A DNA stretch of 64,000 nucleotides from Astropecten irregularis (Eukaryota; Echinodermata; Asteroidea; Paxillosida; Astropectinidae). The position numbers and the translations under genes were made by a program. The stretch is taken from NCBI GenBank assembly GCA_963971285.1, contig OZ020244.1:10292001-10356000 (forward strand). Reading direction: 5' to 3'. A model generated the notes under the pieces. The model searched no databases. It worked only from the letters and a program-made list of their open reading frames with translations, and was not told where the DNA came from. Position 1 is the first letter of the stretch, and each line of letters begins with the position of its first letter. Shown here piece by piece: positions 32,239-42,015 of the stretch.

Positions 32239-32998
32239 ATTACCCCATGCGACAAGACGGGAAGAAATATCAGACATTGACAAATTTTATTTCTTTGTTT
32301 AGTACGGCCAGAGCAGTTTATTACCAGATAGATTGATTACCATAGGTAATTGCATGTGTCTCCGATCGCTGCGAGTCGCGAAACACGGATTTTCCGGTCG
32401 CTGCGACCCGGGAAAATCACAACTCAATATAAAACTCAACATCATAATCCAATTTGGCTTCCGGTCGCTGCGATCCGCGAAGCCCCATAACATTCCACAA
32501 GTGTAGGCCTACACATCAATTTTCCATTTGTTTCCGGTCGCTGCGATCCGCGAAACAACACAGTGCCAATAATTATTCCATGCCTTCCGGTCGCTGCGAT
32601 CCGCGAAGGCCCAATTAATACATGTTTCAAATCCAAAAATGTGCAACTGTAACACCTTAAAGTTGGTCTCCGGTCGCTGCGATCCGCGAGACAATCTTAT
32701 ATAATATACAAAGGCTGAGTCCCGGCGTAACTTGTGCCGTGGAATCATGTGCATGTATATGCATACCCATGCATGCATAACAAAAACAGTTTAAGCGTAT
32801 ATATAATATTGTTTAATGATTTCATTTAACCAGACAACTGGCATAAATGTCCATCTTCACTTAAGGCTTGACCAAGAGCAAGATCAGTGAAAGAAAATGT
32901 GCACCAAAATATACTTAAAGTAAACATTTCGAGATGTTAAAATGCGGTAAATAAAAAGCCTTAATAGGGCTATGATGGCGTTCAGAATGTAATTCCGC
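32239..32998 (-). repeat. Ngaro split direct repeat B1
   Basis: Lies between the hydrolase gene and A2. It is repeated as B2 at about 30966-31725. It carries six of the fifteen hairpins (32356, 32388, 32456, 32528, 32582 and 32666 starts). Confidence 0.85.
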
Positions 32999-33071
32999 CA
33001 AACGGTCATAATTATGACCGCCGCCAAATAGCCTATGAGGCCTTGAGGACGGTATACCCGTTCTCGCGAAA

Positions 33072-33659
33072 TTAGGAATAAATGTACGTGGAAACAGCAA
33101 GTGAAAGAGCCCGTCGAAAATTTTCAATTAAAATTTGAGAACTTGCATCAGTGAGATGCACGCCATCTGGCATGTAGTGGTTGCTGTTCCACTCGATCTG
33201 GGGATGGTGGATGACACCACCTGGCGCACCCCGCATGAGGTTGTCCACCCCACGATTTATGGCCCGTCGGGCTCGCTCAACCTTGTGTTGGCGGAGTGCG
33301 CCAGTGTAGCTGACCCTTGGTAAAATGTCCGACCAAAACATGACAGCCTGAGGCAACAAGGTCCTCGTGACTGTCAAAACGTTTTTTATCAAGTCGGACA
33401 CTATTAATTTGGGAAGCATCCCCAGATCGTTTGAGCCAACATGAATTATTATCATGTGTGGCTTCTTGTCTTCTGCAATCCAACATGCATGTAGGTGGTC
33501 GTTAAAACGCCCCAAGGTGAGGCCTGCCTTGCCCAGCCAGCGGACATCCACCAGCTCTCGCAAAAGATCCCCAGCCCACGTGTCTGCTACCCGGGAGGTC
33601 CAATGAACGAAGGAGTCCCCGACCACCCACACCAGAGGCTTGTATGCCGGTCGCACCAT
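33072..33659 (-). pseudogene. Ngaro SGNH/GDSL hydrolase region (fossil)
   Basis: A 195-residue frame. Block I is WVVGDSFVHW (catalytic Ser in GDS), the block III-type motif is HVGSNDLG (GxND) and block V is PDGVHLTD (Asp and His). These match SGNH-fold esterases, known as an accessory gene in Ngaro elements. The substrate is unknown. It is the last gene before the split direct repeats. Confidence 0.85.
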
Positions 33660-33764
33660 AGCTCATGTTCATAAACGGAAGGAAACAGAAATGGAAATAA
33701 ACCCATGAGAAGGACCCACAATTGAAAAGACTAGCAAAGTCATATAGCCTATTAGTGAGAAAGT

Positions 33765-34517
33765 TCAGGTGCAATACGAATATAACGGCGAAACACGCCC
33801 GACCGCCAGCGACCCATCGATCCTTTGTATGTCTTGTTCTGAAATACCAGCCATAGCAGCAGACGTGGCTGCGCCAATACGAAAGGAATGTGATGTAAAG
33901 CGGGGGTCGTGTACACCAATGAATTGCAGGGACCGTTTTAATATTGATGTGAATTGATATCGAGTCAAGGGCGAACCATCAAAGTGAGATAAAAAATGGT
34001 TATGATTTGCTGAGCTGTCGCGCAAATATTCCGTTGCGGAAAGGACCGGGCACAACAAAATTTCACCATTGGAGACAGAGGGAATGCATAATACACAGCC
34101 CCGGCCAAATTGATCCGTCTTGGAAAAACGGACATTAACTTCCAGAACGCCCCCAGTAGGAAGATGTCTAAGTGTGACATCTGACCTCTTTAAAGGGGAA
34201 CTCGCATTACGGGATGTCGCAGTAAGCTCCCCCACGCGCATAAAACCGAAAAATGCCAAAAGAAAGGCTACACGGAACAGTAACGCTTCAAACTGATTGG
34301 TACAAACAGACTGCAATGCAGGAATAATACGACGGAGAAGGTCAAATGTAATAGGACGTCGTGTATCCCGACGGCTGTTACGTCGTCGACAACCAGTTAA
34401 CAACCGTTTGACAATGAAATGCTGGGTTATATCTGGCAAACTATGTAGACGTAAAGTACAAGCAATTCCCGTAACATACGATGTTATTGTTGCAGGAGAA
34501 TAACTATTAACAGACAT
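33765..34517 (-). pseudogene. Ngaro tyrosine recombinase region (fossil)
   Basis: About 250 residues. An N-terminal SAM-like helical part (YSPATITSYVTGI) is followed by the catalytic domain with FLLAFFGFMRVGELT (first Arg), a beta-sheet SDVTLRHL/KTDQFGRG part and a SHSFRIGAATSAAMAG box (H-x-x-R). It would integrate a circular DNA intermediate, without the target duplication that D,D-E integrases make. It sits between RT-RNase H and the hydrolase. Confidence 0.88.
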
Positions 34518-34654
34518 AAATGCAATAAATTGAACAAGTTGATGTAAGGAACAATGAGAACCAGGAGAACTTGGACCATGATGGGAAACAAACCAACAAA
34601 AGAAATTCCAAGCACGTTGGTAAAGCGAATGAGTGTGGGGAGCGACAGAATCTA

Positions 34655-36330
34655 CTAGGAGGCCGTGAACTTCAAGCCGAAGTCGTTCCAGAGATCTGGG
34701 GGCAAGGGTGTCATACTGGGGTCTGCCTCGGGCGCCAACTGGAAGAATTTCTTCATCTGTAGGCGCGATAATGAATCTGCGATAGAGTTAGCAATGCCGG
34801 GAACATGACGTGCTTTAAATGTAATATTCAATGTCAAACAACGGACAACAAACATTCGGACCAGTTGCATAATATGCGGACAGCGAGAAGTCTGACGATT
34901 AATTATAGCCACTACTGCTTCATTATCCGTCCAGAAAATAACTCGCTTATTCTGCAACGTAAGGCCCCATAATTGAAGTGCTAAGACAATTGGGAAAAAT
35001 TCAAGGAAAGCAATGGAAAACTTCCTTGAACGAATCTCCATGGGCCATCTACCGTGCGTCCATTTACCATTAAAGAATGCACCAAAGCCTATTTCTGCCG
35101 AAGCGTCTGTAAACAAATGCAAATTATCACTTGAATGCCAAACGTCCTCAGTGAAAATGACCGCACCATTAAAATGTGCCAAGAATTGCCTCCATACCAA
35201 CATGTCAGCACGGGCCCCCGAAGAAATACGGACTCGAAGGTGTGGCTTTTGAACGCCAGTAGTCAAGTCAAACAAACGACGCAAAAAAGCGCGACCAGGA
35301 CGCACAGCCTTACAAATAAAATTCAAACTGCCTAACAGCGACTGGAGCTCTCGTAGTGTAAGTTTGTGTTTGCCTAAAGCAGAATCTAATTTCATCAAAA
35401 TCGAAGCTAGTTTGTTCGATGGAATCAAAATTTTCTGACTGACAGTATCAATCGCTAAACCAAGAAAAGTGATGAGAGTGGCTGGTCCTTCGGTTTTGTC
35501 CATGGCCAAGGGAACCCCAAACTCCTTACATAATATTGTAAATGACTGAAGTGCACGAGCACAGTCCAGGGACTGAGCACTACCAACAAAAAGGAAATCG
35601 TCAAGGTAGTGTATGATGTTATCTGACACTGCCACTTTGCGAGCACAATATTCAAGGAAAGAGCTAAAACGCTCGAACGTTACACAGGATATAGAACAGC
35701 CCATTGGCATACATTTATCATAATAATATGACCCATTGACGCAGAAACCTAACAGATTAAAGTCATGCGGGTGCACTGGTAATAATCGGAACGCTGACTT
35801 AATATCTGATTTTGCCATGCATAAGGGCACCGGGACCTAGGCGAGAAACTAAGGTAACAGCATCATCAAAACTGGTATCATTAACAGCAGTAAGAGATGG
35901 GTCAATGTGATCATTAACAGAATCACCAATAGGGGAGGATAGATTGTGAATCAAGCGAAACTGACCCGGGGTTTGTTTTGGTACTAGACCAACAGGAGAA
36001 CAACGCAAATCCGGCAAGGGGGGGCTGGAATAAGGCCCAGCAACGCGGCCCAAACGCACCTCACGGGCAATTTTGTCAAGTAACAGTGTGTGATTTTCAC
36101 GTGCTGATAATAGATTACGAGCCGAGGAACTGACACGTGGCCCGGAATAACCCAAACGAAACCCGTAAGTGAAACCATCTATTAATGCAAGTGCATCTTG
36201 TTGCGCTGGGTATGAGCGGAGAAAGGGAATCATTCTACTTAGAATTATTGGGGTTGGCAAGTGTGGTTGAGTTGGCTGTACTCCGCGCATTGCGGGAACT
36301 ACCCCTGCAAGTATTGGCGGAGTGGCCAAG
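34655..36330 (-). pseudogene. Ngaro reverse transcriptase-RNase H region (fossil)
   Basis: The DIRS-type RT starts with SRMIPFLRSYPAQQDALALI and a GFRLGY block, then PVGLVPKQTPGQFRLIHNLS. The palm follows with SDIKSAFRLLPVHP and the YLDDFLFVG catalytic block. RNase H follows with LFTDASAEIGFGA, a WTDNEAVVAIIN block and ADSLSR near the C terminus. The order and motif wording match the DIRS/Ngaro family and not gypsy. Confidence 0.88.
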
Positions 36331-37396
36331 GGACATGCATGCGGAACATTTGTGCAAGAATCGACAGGCCGGTCGGAGGCACTGACCGCGGTTGAAATCG
36401 AAACAGATACCGACGGTGGTGGATCGCTGATCTTGGGAAGAGGCACGAAAAGTGCCGGCGCGCTGCTGAGTAGGCTTAGAGGAGAAGGGACGAAAATTAT
36501 GTTGGGCCGGGGGGCCAACAAGCATTAGCCACAACTCTGCATCAATGCTAGCCCATGAACGTGCCGGCATCCGTGCTTGCCGTAAGCGAAACTGAATATC
36601 ATAGTCCCGCCAACCATAACCTACGCGGCGAAAGGCAGCGGACCTGATGGTATCGGCATATTTGAGCAACTGACGCGCACGGTCCGGCTGGCGCATCAGG
36701 TAAATAGATGTAAAAAATTAAGAACGCCGACGTCCACTGCTCGATGGACGTAATACGCGCATTGGGGGTATGAGGCCGAATTTGCCATGCAGGTGACTCT
36801 TGAGAACCGACCATCAGCACACAATCGGTGGAAGAATACGGACCCAAACTTGTACGAGCCGGCCGTAGTAAAGAGCCGAATTCAACGAATTCGCCATTCC
36901 AAATTTTGTCGCGAATTTGTTGTGGAACCCCCAATCCCAGGTCATCGCAGACGCTTGTTAAAGCCGATTGAGAATGGTCAAGTGAAGATGCGGGTTGAAC
37001 GGACAGAGGTGGCATGTTGATGGGCAAAGTAGCCTGGCTAGTACTAGTGCTAGACAAAGTGGTAGTGGTAGCTGGACAATTATTATTGGTCAAAGTAAGT
37101 GAAGGACTGAACGGATTTAACTCACCCAATCCCGATGCGACGGGTTGAGGCAGAACAGGATCGGTAGAACCAGGGGGGCCCGGCACCATCGAAGGGCCAG
37201 CCGAAGAAGTGCCTGTAGCTGACGGTAAGGTCGGCGGTGGTCCAACCACCGAGGCATCAGACGCCGACGTGGACACGGGAGCTTCGGCCGGCCCAGGCCG
37301 AACGGTGCGAGGCCTCCCCCGCGTCCTCCTTCCCTGGAGGACCGGTCCAGTTGATGTCCTCTTACTTTTTGACTTAGGCATCACGTTAACACACAA
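36235..37396 (-). pseudogene. Ngaro gag region (fossil)
   Basis: It begins at 37396 after the A1 repeat. The N-terminal ~150 residues are Pro/Ser/Thr-rich and disordered, with a basic KSKSKRTSTG start. A helical domain follows. The C-terminal part has a zinc-binding CFDFNRGQC-x4-C-x3-HKC-x2-C-x4-GHSANTC arrangement characteristic of DIRS/Ngaro Gag. The product would package element RNA. Confidence 0.75.
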
Positions 37397-37512
37397 TTAA
37401 GTTGTATATTCAATTGAAATGAATAAGAGCAATAAAGTAACAACTTAAATAAATTGAAGAATTTAGCACAGAGAGTATTACTAAAAAACGGCGAATAAGA
37501 TAGGAACAAGGT

Positions 37513-37804
37513 CTCAAAAATAATTTTTGTTAAGAACCGCACAACCGACTGGCTAAACTGCTCGGACAAAAGTGAGTGATAATTCACTAGGGTTCTGGCT
37601 ATATTGACCGTCCATCTACATGTGGTATTCCGATTAATTAACTCAGTCCAGTCTTTCTGACTACAACCATTATTTATGATCACAAGCTGGAATACCACCA
37701 CTGTGGCCAGAACCGCAAGGCCTTGGGAGGCTAGTTCCGGACCTTGCAATAAGAAACCATCTTGGGGGCAATAAACTCTTTGAAGCAACATGTGCCTCAA
37801 AGGG
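37513..37804 (-). repeat. Ngaro split direct repeat A1
   Basis: The 5' terminal repeat (minus strand), about 99% like A2 at 31944-32238. It contains none of the covarying hairpins. Confidence 0.88.
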
Positions 37805-37916
37805 ATTGATATCGATACGGATTTATCATTTGATATTGAAGACATTAACTAAAATAAATTTTAAAATGTTATAAAACTTAAATATTAATAAACCAACAAA
37901 AACACCTTGTCTAATT
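37805..37916 (+). repeat. 112-bp Polinton segment duplicated right of the Ngaro element
   Basis: Second copy of 30436-30547. After it, native Polinton sequence continues through the other arm of the palindrome. Confidence 0.9.
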
Positions 37917-37930
37917 AGATAAGGTGTTTT
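37899..37930. terminator. Palindrome between convergent Polinton genes, Ngaro target site
   Basis: The arms AAAACACCTTGTCT and AGATAAGGTGTTTT surround a central AATT, with one G/T mismatch in 14 pairs. It lies between the plus-strand gene that ends near 30483 and the minus-strand gene that ends at 37956, so a shared transcription-end or RNA-processing hairpin is plausible. The Ngaro junction falls right after the central AATT. Confidence 0.7.
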
Positions 37931-37955
37931 AATTACGTTATTTTTTAAAAACTAA

Positions 37956-38744
37956 CTATTTTAAATGTTTTTGTAAATAAACTAAAATTAACCCCCCAAT
38001 ACCGATTAACATAGCCCAAACGTGACCGGCTAAAAATCCCACCCCTTTACCCAAAAGATTAAACAACCAACTGGCGATACTCCCTAAAATACCCGGTAAA
38101 GCAACTAATAATTTACCTCCAATTTTTTTAAGTAAACTCGCTAAATTTGTTAAATGCTCTTCCATCCATTCTTTTACACCACCACACCACTTTGGATCGG
38201 GTGTTGGTGGTTTTGGAGTAACCGCTGTGGCACCCCCACCCACAGCCGCAACCACGCTACTAATAAGGGTACTTATAGCCAAACTAAAAGCGGCTAAAAT
38301 ACTAACAATCGTCACACCTTGTTCTCTAAACAACGCTCTAATTTTTTCAATTAAAGTTCTATCGGAATTTAAAATACTTCTTATCGATTCATTAAATTTA
38401 GTATTATATTTTTTTAAAGAGTCATCAATATTACTAATAGCCGAATTTTCAAAATCTATATTTCCATTAATAGACGTTAAATCATCATTTAATTTTCTCT
38501 TTTCTTCATCGGGTAGGGTATTATCTTTTAATTTTTCTTCAAAATCAATACGATCGCTTTTAAATTTATCTAATCTAATTTGATGGTCTTCACGAGCACC
38601 ATTTAATGTTGCCATTTTATTAAGATAACCATTAAACTCTCTAGCTTCTTGTTCAAATCCTTCGCTTATAAGAATCTCATTGACTCTAGCGATGCGCTCT
38701 TCTTCGGTTAGATTTTTATCTAACAGCCCTTTTTCTAAAGACAC
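37956..38744 (-). pseudogene. Polinton membrane-associated protein, unknown (fossil; frame looks whole)
   Basis: 262 residues. Residues 1-140 are charged and coiled-coil-like. Residues ~143-170 form a hydrophobic segment (TIVSILAAFSLAISTLISSVVAAV), followed by a Pro-rich linker. Residues ~205-260 hold two more hydrophobic segments, LLVALPGILGSIASWLFNLL and VWAMLIGIGGLILVYL. Long Polintons commonly carry such hydrophobic virion-type proteins, but I do not recognise this one. The function could be membrane binding or penetration; this is inference only. Confidence 0.6.
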
Positions 38745-38778
38745 GCTTACTTTTTTACTTACTTTTCTATTATAATCG

Positions 38779-39168
38779 CTAATCCCAAGAACCCTTTGTA
38801 ATGAATTCTACACCATTTTTATTTTGTTTAATAGTTGATAATGCTAAAAACTTTTTTGAATTATTTGCATGCGTTAATTGAACATATTTACTACCATATT
38901 TACATAAAAGGTTATCTTTAGCATCTAAGATAAAATCACTTGGGATTATAAGGCCTGGGGTATATCCATATTCTTCTTTTATAAACTTATAAAAGTCATC
39001 AACTTTTAATTTAGTCAATTCTTTACGTTGTTGATCAAGGTTGGTAAAGCTTGTTTCTTGTTGATTTGTCTCATTGTAGGTGGGGTCCAAAATCGTATCT
39101 TCTTGTTGATTTTCAATATCTTCATCTTGTTCAGGCTCGTCATCACCAGGTGGATCAAAACCTTCCAT
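38779..39168 (-). pseudogene. Polinton small acidic protein, unknown (fossil)
   Basis: 129 residues. The N-terminal 45 are strongly acidic and Gln-rich. A compact domain follows (KLKVDDFYKFIKEEYGYTPG and DAKDNLLCKYGSKYVQLTH). No family is recognised. It lies immediately upstream of the 262-residue membrane protein on the same strand. Confidence 0.5.
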
Positions 39169-39219
39169 CTGAATGTCTTTTTCCTCCTTCAGCCATTTTT
39201 ATTATTATACATTATTTTA

Positions 39220-39459
39220 TTAAACTGTAGAATTAGTAATTATATTTGGTGGCAGTATACCCTGTGATACTAAAAATGATTGCGTGGCTATAGCGCCACC
39301 AACGGTTACCGAAATTTTTGCGGTATCTTCAATATCTAACTTATCTAAATTAGCCGGTTTTATTTTTAAAAGCTTTTTACCTAACATCGTATAACCCATC
39401 GTTAACAAACTCAAAACCGCACCGTGATAAAGATTATTAGCAATCGTTTTTGTGTCCAT
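39220..39459 (-). pseudogene. Polinton small hydrophobic protein (fossil)
   Basis: 79 residues with two modest hydrophobic stretches (GAVLSLLTMGYTMLG and ISVTVGGAIATQSFLV). No family is recognised. It is one of a run of small co-oriented minus-strand genes. Confidence 0.45.
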
Positions 39460-39503
39460 TTTTAATTAACCAAAAGAATTATTATTATTTTTTTTTAAAT
39501 TTT

Positions 39504-39713
39504 TTATTCCATATCTCCCGGTGTAACTACTGAATCAGTTTTTGGTTTTTTAGTTTTTAAAATTATTGGGGCGCTAGTTATTTTTGTTTTTTGTTTGTAA
39601 AAATAAATCCCAGCAGTAACCACAACCGCTATTATACCTAGACCTAACAAGTTTTTGTTATCGAATCTCGAATCCCGATGGTTGTCTTCCGGTTCAATTT
39701 CAGCATTTTTCAT
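39504..39713 (-). pseudogene. Polinton single-pass membrane protein (fossil)
   Basis: 69 residues with one clear membrane segment (LLGLGIIAVVVTAGIYFY, residues ~22-40) followed by a Lys-rich tail. Small single-span proteins are common among virion components of Polinton-like viruses. The identity is unknown. Confidence 0.5.
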
Positions 39714-39792
39714 TTTATATAATTGTCCTTTTATTTTTTTATTTCTTGCTGCTAATTTTTTACCTTGTTCAACTCTTTTTGGATTTTTAATT

Positions 39793-40179
39793 TTAGTTTA
39801 AGTCACTGTTGTTATCGGCTTGCTCGTCATTTCCATCGGTTGTCCCTTGGGCTTCTCCGTTTGGTTTTCCGTTTGATCTGTGGGGTTTTCCATTTATAAT
39901 AATAGGATTAAAATACTTTTTAAAAGTTAAATGTTTACTCGTTATCATTGTCATCATTGGCGGTGATAAATAGAATCCGTAGTTGTAATAAATTTCACAA
40001 AGTACGTTACGTAGACCAATAGAAATAAATGGATCATCTTCAAGATCACTTGTAAGATCATCTTCTGAATCTAACTCCAGTTGGTAACCATCGGGTAAAG
40101 CTTGCGAAAGAATAGGTAGACTCACACCTAACGCTTTAGAATATAATCTAAATACGCAAGAACCCATACTTTTTATCAT
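39793..40179 (-). pseudogene. Polinton small protein with acidic patch (fossil)
   Basis: 128 residues with an acidic LELDSEDDLTSDLEDD patch in the middle, a Tyr-rich YYNYGFYLSPP block and a polar Gly/Asn/Asp-rich tail. No family is recognised. Confidence 0.45.
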
Positions 40180-40191
40180 TTCTTTACTCAG

Positions 40192-40398
40192 TTAAGCTTC
40201 ATAATTTCTATACAACTTTTCTAGTTTTTCTTTATATAGTTTTTCAATCTCATCAACTGAATAATCTTTACCTAAATAATGTTTAGATTTACCGCTCGAG
40301 ACAATCGCCAATAATCTATTTTTATGAAGAGATTCAGATGTTGTCTCTGGTGAGCTTGCTGTTGTTGCCAAGTCGTTTAATTTTACTATGCCACTCAT
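40192..40398 (-). pseudogene. Polinton small protein (fossil)
   Basis: 68 residues, polar, ending in a helical KLYKEKLEKLYRNYEA tail. No family is recognised. It is the first gene downstream of the GCTAGC array on the minus strand. Confidence 0.4.
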
Positions 40399-40540
40399 TT
40401 ATATTAACAAAATATTTTTTTAAGTAAGTTCTAATTGTTAAATAATCATAAGTCAAAAAACTTAATAGTATCATTAAAATAGTTTTATTAAAAATATCTA
40501 TAATTTCAATAATTTATAATAAAACAGAATTTTTTTTTAA

Positions 40541-40690
40541 AGCTAGCTATTTAACAAATTACAGTTAGCTATACAGCAATTTACAGCTAGCTTTACAGCA
40601 AATTACAGCTAGCTATACAGCAAATTACAGCAAAATATCAACAAATTACAGCTAGCTATACAGCAAATTACAGCTAGCTACAGCAAAATT
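40541..40690. repeat. GCTAGC palindromic short tandem array in the Polinton
   Basis: Six to seven copies of a ~22-bp unit (TTACAGCTAGCTATACAGCA) with the 8-bp palindrome AGCTAGCT in most units. It lies in the only sizeable gene-free gap of the minus-strand gene block, between the packaging ATPase (ends 40724) and the small-gene cluster (starts 40398). Confidence 0.85.
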
Positions 40691-40723
40691 ATTTATTTAT
40701 ATATAAACTTAAATTTAAAAAAC

Positions 40724-41335
40724 TTAAAACAATTTCCACCAAATAGGCGGATCTGTTTTTATAATCAATTTACTATACGGTACATTTTTTAAATGATTTT
40801 TAATGTGAACGATCTCTTCTACAGAAACCCCATAATTTTCATCTAAACACTGATCAAAACTCTTTTTATCTTTACAATAAAATAACGCGACGAATTGAGT
40901 TTGCTCGCGGTAATCTTTCAAAACGTTGTTATATTTTTGCGTTAATAACCAACAACTATGATTATCGTGTCGACCTGAATACGCTAGTTTTGTTAACTCA
41001 CACTTTTCTCGTCGATATTTAATTTCTTGTAATGCGCTACAATCATCTATAATGAATAAAACGCTAATATCTTTTAATGCTTTTCGATAAATACCTAAGG
41101 CTGTATTGAGGGTCACATTTTCAGAATCAATGTCGCATAAAAAAATATTTTCATCTCCCCAAAGCCACAATCTATCTTTATACGTTTTATTATTTCCTAA
41201 AGTGGGGCAAATAATGACAATTTTTTCAAAGTTGTTTTTATACTCGTTTTCTAACATGTCTAAAATAAATTTAGTTTTACCGCAATTTGTTCTTCCACAA
41301 ATCAAGGCACAATGATGATTTTTAGGTAACTCCAT
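40724..41335 (-). pseudogene. Polinton packaging ATPase, FtsK/HerA type (fossil; frame looks whole)
   Basis: 203 residues. Walker A is ICGRTNCGKTKFILDML near residues 13-29. Walker B is VLFIIDDCS near residue 95. A downstream sensor-type block reads SGRHDNHSCWLLTQKYN. This matches the poxvirus A32/adenovirus IVa2-like genome-packaging ATPases of Polintons, adintoviruses and virophages, which pump DNA into the capsid. It lies next to the capsid gene region, as is usual. Confidence 0.9.
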
Positions 41336-41352
41336 ATTTTAAATAAACTATT

Positions 41353-41985
41353 TTAATATTGTACTCTACTATTCTACGGTATAGGTACTCGCATGACCAG
41401 AACCCTTGGGAGGATCGGGGGGACCAAACCCCATATAAGTAGCCCCCGCGTAACGACCAAAATTTGTTAAAACGTGAGCGTCGTAATTTTTACCCGGTAC
41501 CACTAGACCAGCACCGTAATAAGCGGTACCTAAACACCCCCCGAAGTTTTATCCACGGTTTGTTTCCAATTATGATTTTGATCTACGTCAAAAAATCTAC
41601 AAGTATCGACGTAAGCTTCGTGATCTATATTGTTGTTAATCGGGTTAAAAATATTATCACCTGGAATTGGGCATTTTAAGAATTCTTATATTTTTCTAAT
41701 CGTAAAATAAACGTGAAATTTAAATAAATTGGCTATCGTTAAATCCCCCGATGATAAAATATCTATCCCCACACCACATCCTGAAGTAGCGCACCAAACT
41801 GCAAAATTTAATTGATTTTGATAAAAATTTAACGGGTGAGTTTCGTAACGGTTAATATCTTCATCGGTCCTAATATCCGGTAAAAGATACGCGCTAAATA
41901 TATCTTTAAAATTGGCTTGAAATGTTTCTCCTTCTTTCGATTTTACTACGATTACCGGTTTATTCAAATAATTTTTCACACTCAT
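41353..41985 (-). pseudogene. Polinton major-capsid-type protein region (fossil)
   Basis: The reading starts at 41985 with SVKNYLNKPVIVVKSKEGE and reaches a LFKFHVYFTIRKI strand, a wording seen at the N terminus or in the middle of jelly-roll capsid proteins of Maverick elements. The C-terminal-looking part ends in a PPKGSGHAS-type tail near 41390. The region is broken and much shorter than an intact double-jelly-roll capsid gene. Position beside the packaging ATPase supports the call. Confidence 0.55.
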
Positions 41986-42015
41986 TTTTATTTAATATTA
42001 ATATAAATAAAAAAA

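Larger units (their letters stand above)
30581..32692 (-). repeat. Fifteen covarying hairpins in the Ngaro repeats
   Basis: Fifteen 27-31-nt hairpins of six types. Minus-strand reading: outer helix, bulged G, CGG, bulged A, TCG, triloop CAG, CGA, CCG, outer helix. Outer pairs differ by type and stay complementary: TTGTTTC/GAAACAA (30581, 31254, 32528), GCCTTC/GAAGGC (30635, 31308, 32582), GTCTC/GAGAC (30719, 31392, 32666), GTGTTTC/GAGACAC (31082, 32356; one U.G pair), GATTTTC/GAAAATC (31114, 32388) and GGCTTC/GAAGCC (31182, 32456). In the 31082 type the inner CGG/CCG is CGA/TCG, a compensatory change. Bulge positions persist even where the bulged base changes. Confidence 0.85.
30548..37804 (-). 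mobile_element. Ngaro-type DIRS retroelement inside the Polinton (fossil)
   Basis: A 7.26-kb element on the minus strand: gag, RT-RNase H, tyrosine recombinase, SGNH hydrolase, with split direct repeats in the order A1, ORFs, B1, A2, spacer, B2, plus an extra partial A and B unit. A1 (37513-37804) and A2 (31944-32238) are about 99% alike, so the insertion is young. It is lightly broken (about three breaks). SGNH hydrolase next to the recombinase is a known feature of Ngaro elements in animals. It lies between 112-bp duplications of Polinton DNA. Confidence 0.9.

Noticed and set aside
30590-32630. Short minus-strand frames with repeated RIAATGS or GSQRPE wording
   Set aside because: They are translations of the repeated hairpins in the Ngaro 3' repeats and differ only by frame; not genes.
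30581-32692. CRISPR-like look of regularly repeated short units with different flanks
   Set aside because: The repeats are hairpins embedded in larger near-identical blocks of a eukaryotic retroelement; spacing is irregular and there are no spacers or cas genes.
38227-38583. 118-codon plus-strand frame in the Polinton
   Set aside because: Antisense shadow of the 262-residue membrane-associated protein gene.
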